Source of the DNA: Deltaproteobacteria bacterium
GTDB taxonomy: Bacteria; Myxococcota_A; Polyangia; Polyangiales; JADJMO01
Length of the DNA: 64,000 bases
Assembly: GCA_022843175.1 (NCBI GenBank)
Contig: JALHOE010000010.1
Coordinates: forward strand, 1 to 64,000
Reading direction: 5' to 3'
The translations under genes were made by a program, and so were the position numbers. Numbering within the stretch: the stretch's first letter is position 1; the number at the start of each line of letters is the position of its first letter. The notes under the pieces were generated by a model, which was not told where the DNA came from, made no database searches, and was given only the letters and a program-made list of their open reading frames with translations. Positions 35,782-49,687 of the stretch are shown one piece after another.

Positions 35782-36189
35782 CTATGCCGTGAGGGCGTCT
35801 TCGACGGCGGGGTAGGTGTCGCCGGACTCCGAGCGGCGCGGGAGGACCGGCGGGAGCTTCGACAGCCGGCCGCTGAGAGAGGCGCGGACGTCGTCCTCGA
35901 GGAGCGTCCATTCGACCGAGACGACACGCACGTTGCGGGACTTGTCGAACGACAGCTGCCCGATCACCGCCTCGGCGTCGACCACGCCGACGCCCGGCAA
36001 CGAGAACGAGACGAACAACGTCTCGCCCGGCACGACGCGCTCGTCGAGCTCGAGCGTCGCGCCCTCGGCGCCGAGATCGACCAGGCGCCCTCCGACGCGC
36101 TGGAAGTCTTCTGCGCTCACCACCTCGGCCTCGAGCCTCACCCACCGGCGTTTGCTATCGGGCGTCACGGAACCTCCGATGCGCGGCAT
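35782..36189 (-). CDS. PilZ domain protein with altered second motif
   Basis: 135 residues. RRWVR gives the Arg-x-x-x-Arg motif, but the second box reads DLGAEGA (Asp-x-Gly-x-x-Gly), so Ser is replaced by Gly. Strands TLFVSFSLPG and VVDAEAVIGQLSF follow. C-di-GMP binding may thus be weakened or lost. ATGs at 36204 and 36234 are alternative starts; 36189 is chosen by analogy with the other PilZ proteins. It sits inside the elb-like region without an obvious link to lipid synthesis. Confidence 0.75.
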   Translation of the reverse strand: MPRIGGSVTPDSKRRWVRLEAEVVSAEDFQRVGGRLVDLGAEGATLELDERVVPGETLFVSFSLPGVGVVDAEAVIGQLSFDKSRNVRVVSVEWTLLEDDVRASLSGRLSKLPPVLPRRSESGDTYPAVEDALTA

Positions 36190-36347
36190 TTTGGCGACGT
36201 TCATCGCGGCGCGGTGCGGCATTCGGCGGGCCATCCGCCCTCAGCGAATCATTCTGGAGAGCCGCCGCGCCGTCAGGATCCTGACGCGCCCCGCCAATTC
36301 CCGCGGGTCTTCTCGCGGTCCGCGCTTTGCTTGGTCGCTCGCGCCCC

Positions 36348-38909
36348 ATGCGTCTTCGCATCCCGCTCGTCGTCCTCGCCGTGGTCCTCGCCACCGCGCC
36401 GCTCGCCCCCGCGCAGCCCCCCGCCCCCACGACGATCACCGCGCGCGTCGATCCAGCGCTGCGCGCGCTGTTCGGATTCCGCGCCAAGACCGGCCGCACG
36501 CCGCTCGCGTACCTTCCGAGCGAGCGCTTCGAGCGCGACGGGATCGCGCCGGTGGTCCTCCGCTTTCACGGCGCGCCCGATCCCGCGGGTCTCGCGCGGT
36601 ACGCGCGCGCCGGCGTCGAGGCGCTCACGCCGCTGTCCTCGGGCGCGTTCGCCGCGAAGATCGGCGAACCGCAGCTGGCGATGCTCGAGCGCGATCCGGC
36701 CGTCGCGTCGATCGTCGTCGATCTCCCGCGCCGCGCGCCACGTCCGCTCGACGCGTCGGCCAAAGAGACCGGCATCGCCACGGCGCAGCGCGCGCTCCGC
36801 AAGAAGGACGGCACGCTGCTCGACGGCAAGGGCGTGCGAATCGCCGACATCGACTCCGGCACCTTCGTGTTCCACCCCGCGTTCTACCGCGCCGACGGCG
36901 GCACCTTCGCGTGGCTCGACGCCAACGGGGACGGCCGCCTCACGCCCGGCGTCGACGGCGTCGATCTCGACGGCTCGGGCACCATCGACGAGAACGAGCA
37001 CGTGCAGCTGCTGGTCTCCGAGCTCCGCGAGCGTCCGAGCGGCTTCGACGCGTCGCTCGACTACGTCTACGTCGACACCAACAACAACGGCGCGCGCGAC
37101 TACGGCCCGGGCTTCGCCGAAGACGTGCCGGCGCACGGCGAGCCGATCTTCGTGGTCGACGACGTCGATCGCGACGGCAAGATCGCCCTCTCCGAGAAGC
37201 TCCTCCGCCTCTCGACGAGCAAGGTCGCGGCCGCGCGCTCGTCGCGCACGTACACGCGCGGCGGGGCGTCGTTCGGCATCTCCGCCTACGGCAACTCGCT
37301 CCTCAAGAACCCGAGCCTGCTCGAGTACTCGTCGCACGGCACCGGCGTCGCCGGCATCCTCGCGGGCGGCGTCCCCGACCGCTCGAAGCTGGTCGGCCTC
37401 GCGCCGGGCGCCGACCTCCTCGTGGTCGGTTACGGCGGCAACGATCCCGACGGCACGACCGCCTCGGTGCAGTGGGCGATCGATCAGAAGGCCGACGTCA
37501 TCCTCACCGAGTACGCGCCGTACACCGGCTACCCGCTCGACGGCTCCACCGAGGAGGAGACGCTGCTGAGCGCGGCGGTGGACAAGGGCATCGCGGTCGT
37601 CAACCCGGCGGGCAACCTCGCCCGCGGCTACAAGCACCTGAGCACCCGACTCGTCGCCGGCGCCAACGAGATCAAGCTGCAGACCGACAAGGCCTTCGAC
37701 GGCGCGCCCTACATCTCGATCAGCCTGCTCTATCGCGGCGATCCGCGGACGCTCGGCCTCAAGTGGAACCTCGCCGACGGCACCGTCCTCGACGTCCCCG
37801 CGGAGTCCACGGGCTCGCCGACCGACGTCGGCAAGGACCGATTGCTCGAGGTGGTGCGCCGCACGACGTCGCGCGGCACCCACGAGATTCACCTCTCGCT
37901 CTACGCGTGGAACGGCAGCGACTACGGCACGCTCCCCTCGGGCAAATACAGCCTCTCGGTCAGCGCCGACGCGGCGTTCGACGCAGATCTCTACTGCGGC
38001 GACTCCAACAACTCGTGGGCCTACGGGTTCACGTTCCTCGAGAACACCGCGACCAAAACCATCTGTCATCCGGCGACGAACGACCGCGGCATCGCCGTCG
38101 CGGCGTACACGCTCCACGGCGACGATCCGTTCGGCGGCGGCACGCCGGGCACGCTCGCGAGCTACAGCTCGATCGGCCCGCGGATCGACGGCAACCCGGG
38201 GATGGATCTCGCCGCGCCGGACAACCCGATCTCGACCGGCGTGCCGGGGAGCGCGAGCGACAAGGGCGTCGTGTACGACCAGTTCGGCGGCACCTCGGGC
38301 GCCGGCCCGCACGTCGCCGCGGCGATCGCGCTCCTCAAGCAGCTCGATCCGACGGCGAGCGGCGAGTCCCTGCAGAAGAAGCTCCTCGAGAAGGCGCGCC
38401 GCGACGGCGTGAGCAGCGACGAAGCCCGCTGGGGCAAGGGCAAGCTCGACGTCGCGGGCGCGCTCGGGCTCGTCCGCAAGGAGGGCGTCGCGCCGAAGGT
38501 GAAGCTCGTGGTCGGGGCGGCCGTGATCGGCAAGCCGGTCGAGGTGAAGCTCGAGGTCGAGGACGACGGGGGCGAGCTCCTCGCGCGGTGGGACCTCGAC
38601 TACGACGGCAAGCCCGACACGGCGTGGGAGCCGATCGGACCGAAGACCTTCACCGCGGACACACCCTCGTTCCGCGACGTGAAGGTCGAGGTGCTCGACG
38701 CCGACGGCTACCTCGCCGGCGCGTCCGCGCGCATCGTCTTCGCCGAGCCCGGGCCCGAAGCGCCGCTTACGCCGGCCAACGACGAGGCGAGCGACGGCGG
38801 CTGCGGCTGCCACAGCGCGCCCGCCTCGGCCCCGACCTGGTGGTGGCTGCTCGCCATCGCTCCCTTCGCCCGGCGCATGCGAAAGCCATTACGCACTGTG
38901 AGTCGTTGA
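36348..38909 (+). CDS. Subtilisin-like (S8) protease with MYXO-CTERM tail
   Basis: 853 residues: Sec signal peptide, then an inhibitor-like prodomain to ~140. The S8 triad is visible: Asp169 (IADIDSGTF), His330 (SSHGTGVAGI) and Ser650 (GGTSGAGPHVAAAI). Between Asp and His is a ~150-residue insert with calcium-loop-like repeats (DANGDGRLTPG, DLDGSGTIDENE, DVDRDGKIALSE). A PKD-like beta domain (~710-800) precedes Cys819-Gly-Cys, a short hydrophobic helix and Arg residues, the MYXO-CTERM sorting signal. It should be exported and surface-anchored or released; a role in predation or processing is inference. It lies between the two halves of the elb-like gene set. Confidence 0.9.
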   Translation: MRLRIPLVVLAVVLATAPLAPAQPPAPTTITARVDPALRALFGFRAKTGRTPLAYLPSERFERDGIAPVVLRFHGAPDPAGLARYARAGVEALTPLSSGAFAAKIGEPQLAMLERDPAVASIVVDLPRRAPRPLDASAKETGIATAQRALRKKDGTLLDGKGVRIADIDSGTFVFHPAFYRADGGTFAWLDANGDGRLTPGVDGVDLDGSGTIDENEHVQLLVSELRERPSGFDASLDYVYVDTNNNGARDYGPGFAEDVPAHGEPIFVVDDVDRDGKIALSEKLLRLSTSKVAAARSSRTYTRGGASFGISAYGNSLLKNPSLLEYSSHGTGVAGILAGGVPDRSKLVGLAPGADLLVVGYGGNDPDGTTASVQWAIDQKADVILTEYAPYTGYPLDGSTEEETLLSAAVDKGIAVVNPAGNLARGYKHLSTRLVAGANEIKLQTDKAFDGAPYISISLLYRGDPRTLGLKWNLADGTVLDVPAESTGSPTDVGKDRLLEVVRRTTSRGTHEIHLSLYAWNGSDYGTLPSGKYSLSVSADAAFDADLYCGDSNNSWAYGFTFLENTATKTICHPATNDRGIAVAAYTLHGDDPFGGGTPGTLASYSSIGPRIDGNPGMDLAAPDNPISTGVPGSASDKGVVYDQFGGTSGAGPHVAAAIALLKQLDPTASGESLQKKLLEKARRDGVSSDEARWGKGKLDVAGALGLVRKEGVAPKVKLVVGAAVIGKPVEVKLEVEDDGGELLARWDLDYDGKPDTAWEPIGPKTFTADTPSFRDVKVEVLDADGYLAGASARIVFAEPGPEAPLTPANDEASDGGCGCHSAPASAPTWWWLLAIAPFARRMRKPLRTVSR

Positions 38910-38946
38910 CGTCACGCGCTCGCCGCGGGAAAAGCCGCGTCCCGCG

Positions 38947-43622
<4,676 letters not shown>

Positions 43623-43623
<1 letters not shown>

Positions 43624-44630
43624 TGATGGCGCGATATCTCGTAACAGGCGCGACGGGTTTTCTGGGCACGCACCTCGTGCGGTCGTTGCTCGAGCACGGG
43701 CACGAGGTCGTCGCGCTCGCGCGGTCGACCGAGGGCTTGCCCGAGGGGGCGATCGCCCGCCGGGGGGACGTGCTCGACGAGGCGAGCGTGCGCGACGCCG
43801 CGGCCGGGTGCGCGGGCGTGTTCCACTGCGCCGGCAAGGTGTCGCGCAAGCCCGAGGACGCCGAGGAGCTGCACCGCGTGCACGTCCAGGGCACCAAGAC
43901 TGTGCTCGCGGCGGCGCGCGACGCCGGCTGCACGCGCGCCGTCCTCGCGTCGACGAGCGGCACCGTCGCCGTGAGCGACGATCCCGATCACATCGCCACC
44001 GAGGCAGATCCCACGCCGATCGGCATCATCAACCGCTGGCCCTACTACCGCGCCAAGCTGTTCGCGGAGCGCGCGGCGCTCGAGATGAACAGCGAGTCGT
44101 TCGCGGTCATCTCGGTCAACCCCACGCTGCTCCTCGGTCCGGGCGACGTGCGCGGCTCCTCGACCGAGGACGTGCGGCTGTTCCTCGAGAAGAAGATCCC
44201 CGCCGTCCCGCCGGGTGGCATGTCGTACGTCGACGCGCGCGACGCCGCCGAGGCGATGCGCCTGGCGATGGAGAAGGGCACCCCCGGCGAGCGGTACCTC
44301 GTCGGCGCGTGCAACGTCACGCTGCGCGAGTTCTTCGGCCGCCTCGAGCGCGTCTCCGGCGTGCGCGCGCCGTGGATCCCGATGCCCCGAATCGGCGCCG
44401 AGCTGTCGCGCGTCGGCACCAAGCTCCTCGACGACGTCGCGCGGCGCATCGGCCTCGCGATGCCGGTCGACGCGCAGAGCCTCGATATGGCGCAGTTCTA
44501 CTGGTATCTCGACGCCTCGCGCGCCGAACGGGTGCTCGGCTGGCAGGCCCGCGATCCGATCGTGACGCTGCTCGACACCGTCGAGGATCTCCGCGCGCGC
44601 GGCGTGGTCTGGCCCGAAGTCGACGGCTGA
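43623..44630 (+). CDS. NAD-dependent epimerase/dihydroflavonol-reductase-like SDR (elb-associated)
   Basis: 335 residues, ATG sharing a base with the elbD stop (TGATG), so it is coupled. Rossmann motif TGATGFLG, ASTSGTVAVS strand and Tyr-x-x-x-Lys in YYRAK. The sequence NPTLLLGPGDVRGSS, then GGMSYVDARDAAEAM, places it with dihydroflavonol 4-reductase and hopanoid-associated sugar epimerase relatives. A protein of this kind is part of the Myxococcus elb cluster, as far as I recall; likely it reduces a keto or enol-ether intermediate. Exact step unknown. Confidence 0.85.
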
Positions 44631-44671
44631 GCCACGGCTGCTACGGTTATCTCCTTGCTTGGGAGGTAACG

Positions 44672-45988
44672 ATGCATCGCGTGCCCTTGCTCGTGGCGGC
44701 GGTTCTCAGTGCGGCGTGCTCGAGCGCCAGCTTCGAGGTCTCGGGCGCCGGCGCTGACGCAGAGCCAACCGCGGACAGCGCGGCGGTGGACGCATCGGGC
44801 TCCGACTCCTCCGCGCCGGTCGACGACTCCGGCACGGTGACCACCGACAGCGCGAACAACCCCGTCGACACCGCCGCTCCCCCGGGGGTCGACGCGAGCT
44901 GCCCCGGCGTCGAGCACAGCAGCACCGACGTCTACGTCGACGCCGCGGCGGCCATGGGCGGGCGCGGCACGATCGGCTGTCCGTTCCGCACGCTCGCCCA
45001 AGCGGCCAACGCGCCCTACGGCGGCACGGTCAACCGCGTGGTGCACGTGAAGGCCGGCACCTACAACGAGGTCGGCGCGATCCGGGTGCGCCCGCGCGAG
45101 ACGTATCGCGGCGAGCTCGGCATCCCGAAGATCGTCGTCTCCGCGAGCGCACCGAGCTGCGCGACGATCGGCTCGTGCGTGTTCAACCTCGAGACGAACA
45201 CCGTGCTCGACAGCTTCCTCATCGATGGTGGCGGCGTCGCGCACGGGATCATCGCCGCCAACGCGGTGAGCCCGGCGCCCAAGGTGCTCAACGTGACGGT
45301 GAAGGGCATGGCCAAGGACGGCATCGTCGTCGTCGGCTCCGCCGGCCTCACGCTCGGCCCCAACGCCCACTCCAACGCCAACGGCGGCGACGGCCTGCAG
45401 GCGCGCCTCGGCAAGATCTTCATCAACCTCGGCCCCAACGGCTTCGACGACAACGCCGGCGCGGGCGTGCACATGCTGGCCGGTTCGCTGTTCATCGACA
45501 ACGGCGTCACCGCCAACAACAACCAGGTCGGCGTGCTCTTCGACCGCGCGGGCCTGTCGTCGCTCGAGCAGGTGCTCAGTCAGATCGAGATCCTCAGCAA
45601 CAAGACGCACGGCGTCGTCATCGGCAAGAACTGGTCGAAGCTGCAGATCCGCAAGGCGAACATCAACAAGAACGCGCTGACCGGCGTGTTCATGGAGTTC
45701 AACGAGGCGGTCACCAACACGTTCGACCTCGGCTCGACGGGCAACGGCGGCAACACCTTCGGCGCGCCGTCCACCAAGAACGGTAAGGCGGGCCTGTTCC
45801 TCTGCAAATCGGGCGCGACCGGCTTCTTCGACGCGACCGGCAACAACTGGAGCGCGTGCCCGCCCACGCAGGGGTCGGTCGCCGACTGCGAGACCTGGCC
45901 GGGGAGCTACGTCGATGTCGCGTTCGTGCCCGCGGGCGGGGGCTCGAACCCGTTGCGTGCGCCGACCTCCTGCAGCGCGATGTTCTGA
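44672..45988 (+). CDS. Lipoprotein with right-handed beta-helix (DUF1565-like)
   Basis: 438 residues. Lipobox LSAAC (Cys16), then an ~70-residue Ala/Asp/Ser/Thr linker. DVYVDAAAAMGGRGTIGCPFRTLAQA is cut here to note its type: a DUF1565/pectate-lyase-like first coil beginning VYVDAAA. Repeating short strands (FNLETNTVLDSFLIDGGG, NVTVKGMAKDGIVVVG) suggest a right-handed parallel beta-helix, and the C-terminus has a disulfide pair. GGGAGG lies 6 bases before the ATG. Surface-exposed; possible polysaccharide or adhesive role. Confidence 0.8.
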   Translation: MHRVPLLVAAVLSAACSSASFEVSGAGADAEPTADSAAVDASGSDSSAPVDDSGTVTTDSANNPVDTAAPPGVDASCPGVEHSSTDVYVDAAAAMGGRGTIGCPFRTLAQAANAPYGGTVNRVVHVKAGTYNEVGAIRVRPRETYRGELGIPKIVVSASAPSCATIGSCVFNLETNTVLDSFLIDGGGVAHGIIAANAVSPAPKVLNVTVKGMAKDGIVVVGSAGLTLGPNAHSNANGGDGLQARLGKIFINLGPNGFDDNAGAGVHMLAGSLFIDNGVTANNNQVGVLFDRAGLSSLEQVLSQIEILSNKTHGVVIGKNWSKLQIRKANINKNALTGVFMEFNEAVTNTFDLGSTGNGGNTFGAPSTKNGKAGLFLCKSGATGFFDATGNNWSACPPTQGSVADCETWPGSYVDVAFVPAGGGSNPLRAPTSCSAMF

Positions 45989-46066
45989 GCCGGCCGGAAG
46001 CGACGCCGCTGTGCACGACAGCACCAGTCTCGGTGGAACGAGCATTGCTGAACCACCGAGGACTCG

Positions 46067-46414
46067 ATGAACGACCGCATCACTCGCCCGAGCCTCCGCG
46101 TCCCGCGGGCAGCCGCCGCCGACCGCATTCCGCAGCGCGCGCAGAGACCCCGCTTCATGCTCGGCGCGCTCGAGTCCCGTGTGTTCGCGCAAGTCGACGG
46201 CCGAGCCAGCGTGCACGGCATCGCCCGGATCGTTGGCTTCGCGCCGAGCGAGGTCATGTCCGTCCTCGAGCTGCTCGAGCGGGTAAACGCCGTGCGGTTC
46301 CTCGACGCGGCCGATCCCCATCGCGAGGAGGTCGATGAGAACGACCGAGCGACGAGCCCCGACCTGACCTTCGATCGCCCGACGCTGCCCAACCCGCAGA
46401 CGATGGGCCGGTAA
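46067..46414 (+). CDS. Small protein of unknown function
   Basis: 115 residues. Residues ~32-80 (ALESRVFAQVDGRASVHGI, then GFAPSEVMSVLELLERVNAVRF) resemble the winged-helix-like segment found in DUF4388-type and related regulatory proteins of Myxococcota. Both ends are low in complexity and basic or Pro-rich. No signal peptide or span. Clean reading frame between two lipoprotein genes. No function proposed. Confidence 0.55.
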   Translation: MNDRITRPSLRVPRAAAADRIPQRAQRPRFMLGALESRVFAQVDGRASVHGIARIVGFAPSEVMSVLELLERVNAVRFLDAADPHREEVDENDRATSPDLTFDRPTLPNPQTMGR

Positions 46415-46486
46415 CGCCGAGACCGCGGGCGGAACAGTGCGCGCGCGGGCTCGCCGCCGGGCCTCGGTTCGCGGTAGTGGAGCGGG

Positions 46487-47278
46487 ATGCGCTCGCTTCT
46501 CCTTGCCCTCGGGCTCTCGCTCGCCGCTTGCTCTTCCGCAACGACCGAACCCGGTCCCTCGACGACCGGCGGGGGCACCGACAGCGGCACGACCGCGGCG
46601 CCGCTGAAGTTCAAGACCCACCTGATCCTCGGCGACTCGATCTCCGACGGCGGCGGCGAGGGTCCGTTCTTCTATGCGCTCCTCGATCAGCAGCTCGGCG
46701 ACGACGTGAAGGTGGTCAAGGCCTCGAAGGCCGGCGCGCGCGCGCAGAACCTCGGCGGGCAGGTCGGCACGGTCGCCGGGCCGCTCGAGGGACCGGTGCT
46801 CGTCACCATCACCATCGGCGGCAACGACGTGACCGCCGCACTCGGCAAGATCCTCAGCGGCGGCGACGACTCGAAGGAGCGCGGCGACTTCCGGGAGTTC
46901 CTCGAGGGCGCGCTCGACGAGCTGCAGAAGCCCGATCGGTTCGGCCCCGGCGTGAAGGCCGTCATCTACATGACCAACGTCTACGACCCGAGCGACGGCA
47001 CGGGGAACTTCAAGTTCCAGTCCGGCGCCAAGTGCGGCGGCGCGCTCGGCTTCTACCCCGCCGGCAGGCCGACGGCGCCCCAGCTCGACCCGTGGGGGCA
47101 GATCTTCGTCGACGTCGCCGCCAAGCGGCAGGACGTCCACGTGCTCGATCTGCGCGGCAAATACCAGGGGCACGGCGTCCCCTCGGCGGAGACCTGGTTC
47201 GTGCCCGACTGCATTCACCCCAACGCCAAGGGCCACGCGGCGATCAAGGAGCTGTTCGCGTCCGCCCTGGCGAAGTGA
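46487..47278 (+). CDS. SGNH/GDSL-type hydrolase lipoprotein
   Basis: 263 residues. Type II signal peptide (SLAAC, Cys15) and a Gly/Thr/Ser linker. The SGNH blocks are present: block I LILGDSISDGG (nucleophile Ser), block II Gly in the KASKAGARAQN segment, block III ITIGGNDVTAA, and block V DCIHPNAKGH with catalytic Asp and His. The family hydrolyses esters of lipids or acylated sugars. Likely anchored on the outer membrane facing the outside. Confidence 0.87.
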   Translation: MRSLLLALGLSLAACSSATTEPGPSTTGGGTDSGTTAAPLKFKTHLILGDSISDGGGEGPFFYALLDQQLGDDVKVVKASKAGARAQNLGGQVGTVAGPLEGPVLVTITIGGNDVTAALGKILSGGDDSKERGDFREFLEGALDELQKPDRFGPGVKAVIYMTNVYDPSDGTGNFKFQSGAKCGGALGFYPAGRPTAPQLDPWGQIFVDVAAKRQDVHVLDLRGKYQGHGVPSAETWFVPDCIHPNAKGHAAIKELFASALAK

Positions 47279-47344
47279 CCGGCGGGGTCGTCACCTCCCC
47301 GTGACGTTTGCGCCCGGCCGTGGGCGGATCATGATTCGGGGTCA

Positions 47345-49666
47345 ATGAGCTTTCTTACCCGTCTCGCCACGGTCGCGCTCTTCGCGGTCGTAGGCGCCTG
47401 CACCGCCGAAGGGGGCGAGGCCCCGCCCAAGCAAAGGCCCGACACCGGCACCTACGTGCCGCCCTGGGACGAGGACACCTTCTTCGAGGAGGACGTCGAT
47501 CCCGACTCGATGCTCGGGCCGCCGGCGTGCGCCAACGGGATCCTCGACGGCGAGGAGAGCGACATCGACTGCGGCGGCACCTGCGCCAAGTGCGGGGACG
47601 GCCGCACGTGTCGCGCGGGCACCGATTGCATAAGCACCGTATGCACCGGCGGCGTGTGCGGCGCGCCCTCGTGCACCGACAAATCGAAGAACGGCAACGA
47701 GACCGACGTCGACTGCGGCGGCGACGCGTGCCCCAAGTGCGCCGACGACCTCGCCTGCAAGGGCCCCACCGACTGCGCGAGCGGCACCTGCACCGGCGGC
47801 AAGTGCGTGTCCCCGTCGTGCACCGACAAGGTGCAGAACGGCGAGGAGAGCGACATCGACTGCGGCGGCGCCAAGTGCGTCAAGTGCATGGACGGCAGCA
47901 AGTGCGGCTCGGCGTTCGACTGCCAGTCGGGCCGCTGCACGGGCGGCGTGTGCGTCTCGGCGAGCTGCAGCGACCTCATCAAGAACGGCACCGAGACCGA
48001 CATCGACTGCGGCGGCGGTTCGTGCCCCAAGTGCGGCACGAGCAAGCTGTGCAACGTCGCGAACGACTGCGCGTCCCTCAAGTGCACGGCCGGCAAGTGC
48101 TCGGCGTCCTCCTGCAGCGACGGCCTCAAGAACGGCTCCGAGAGCGACATCGACTGCGGCGGGTACTGCTCGAACAAGTGCGCGAACGGCAAGACGTGCG
48201 ACTCCAACCCCGACTGCCGCAGCGCGTTCTGCAGCACCGCGGGGCTGTGCGCGTCGTCGTGCGGCAACATCAAGCTCGACGGCACCGAGACCGACGTCGA
48301 CTGCGGCGGCCTCTGCACCCCGTGCGCGAACGGCAAAAAGTGCAAGCTCGCCGCGGACTGCACGAGCGGCGTGTGCTCGCTCGGCACCTGCCGGGCTCCG
48401 AGCTGCACCGACCTCATCAAGAACGGCACCGAGACCGACGTCGACTGCGGCGGCACCTGCACGACCAAGTGCGCGGTCGGCAAGGTGTGCGGCGTCGACG
48501 GCGACTGCGTCACCGGCATGTGCAGCGGCGGCCTGTGCCGCGCCCCGAGCTGCACCGACAGCATGAAGAACGGCGCGGAGACCGACGTCGACTGCGGCGG
48601 CGCCTCGTGCCCGAAGTGCACGACCGGCAAGGCGTGCAAGGTCGGCACGGACTGCTCGAGCGACACCTGCACGTCGCTGATCTGCGCGGCTGCGAGCTGC
48701 AGCGACACCGTCAAGAACGGCACCGAGACCGACGTCGACTGCGGCGGCGCCTCGTGCGCGAAGTGCGGCGCAGGGAAGTCGTGCGCGATCAACGCTGACT
48801 GCAAGGCCAACCGGTGCACCAGCGTCGGCGCCGCCCCGCCGGCGTGCGTCGGCGACTGCCCCAACTCGGCGAAGGACGGCGCCGAGACCGACGTCGACTG
48901 CGGCGGCGGCTCGTGCGCGAAGTGCGGCGACGGCAAGGCGTGCTCCGCGGCGAGCGACTGCCTCGTCAACCAGTGCGTGTCGGGCCTGTGCCGCGCCAAG
49001 AGCTGCAAGGCGATCAAGGACGCGATCCCGACCGCCACGAGCGGCGCGTACATCATCTCGCCCGACGGCGTGTCGAGCATGCAGGTCTACTGCGACATGA
49101 CGACCGACGGCGGTGGCTGGACGCTCCTCACCATCAACGGCGACACCACGACCGAGGACGGCACCTGCCTCCATCGCCTCAAGAGCGACGCCCCGGCGTG
49201 CGGCTCGAGCACCCCGAGCCTCACCGCCGATTGGCAGCTCCCCGGCGCCTCGCAGAACCAGATCTCCTTCAAGGAGATCTTGTTCGCCGCCTACACCACG
49301 CCGGGCATCCTCGCCGCGGGGACCAAGCTCACGCTGGCCACCAACACCACCGTGGGCACCGGCGTCTTCACCGTCACGCCCACCAGCGTGCTCGGCTCGC
49401 CGCTCTCGTGCGCCGGCAGCGAATCGACGCTCAGCGCCCGCACCCGGGTCGCCGTCGCCAACGGCTACACGCTGTGGGGCGAGCCCTCCACCACCTGCAC
49501 CGCGACTGGCGGCGTGAACAACAACCTCGGCCTCAACGTCGCGCAGGCAGACGGGTATCACTTCGATCCCGGCTACGACACCGCCGACGACGGCGCCTGC
49601 GGTTGCCTCGGCCTCTACGAGCCGAGCGACCTCGGGACCCGCAAGGGCTTCATCGCGGTGCGCTGA
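47345..49666 (+). CDS. Cys-rich repeat lipoprotein with fibrinogen-like C-terminal domain
   Basis: 773 residues. Lipobox VVGAC (Cys19); Asp/Glu linker to ~60. Residues ~60-555 hold ten tandem modules of ~48 residues, each with about eight Cys and the core Asn-Gly-x-Glu-(Ser/Thr)-Asp-(Ile/Val)-Asp-Cys-Gly-Gly. The last ~215 residues start AYIISPDG and contain YCDMTTDGGGWTLL, the mark of fibrinogen-like or collagen-C-type lectin domains. The whole looks like a stalk with a terminal binding domain, an extracellular adhesin. The repeats show clear internal duplication at DNA level. Confidence 0.85.
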   Translation: MSFLTRLATVALFAVVGACTAEGGEAPPKQRPDTGTYVPPWDEDTFFEEDVDPDSMLGPPACANGILDGEESDIDCGGTCAKCGDGRTCRAGTDCISTVCTGGVCGAPSCTDKSKNGNETDVDCGGDACPKCADDLACKGPTDCASGTCTGGKCVSPSCTDKVQNGEESDIDCGGAKCVKCMDGSKCGSAFDCQSGRCTGGVCVSASCSDLIKNGTETDIDCGGGSCPKCGTSKLCNVANDCASLKCTAGKCSASSCSDGLKNGSESDIDCGGYCSNKCANGKTCDSNPDCRSAFCSTAGLCASSCGNIKLDGTETDVDCGGLCTPCANGKKCKLAADCTSGVCSLGTCRAPSCTDLIKNGTETDVDCGGTCTTKCAVGKVCGVDGDCVTGMCSGGLCRAPSCTDSMKNGAETDVDCGGASCPKCTTGKACKVGTDCSSDTCTSLICAAASCSDTVKNGTETDVDCGGASCAKCGAGKSCAINADCKANRCTSVGAAPPACVGDCPNSAKDGAETDVDCGGGSCAKCGDGKACSAASDCLVNQCVSGLCRAKSCKAIKDAIPTATSGAYIISPDGVSSMQVYCDMTTDGGGWTLLTINGDTTTEDGTCLHRLKSDAPACGSSTPSLTADWQLPGASQNQISFKEILFAAYTTPGILAAGTKLTLATNTTVGTGVFTVTPTSVLGSPLSCAGSESTLSARTRVAVANGYTLWGEPSTTCTATGGVNNNLGLNVAQADGYHFDPGYDTADDGACGCLGLYEPSDLGTRKGFIAVR

Positions 49667-49687
49667 CGAGCGCTATCATCGCGCGCC

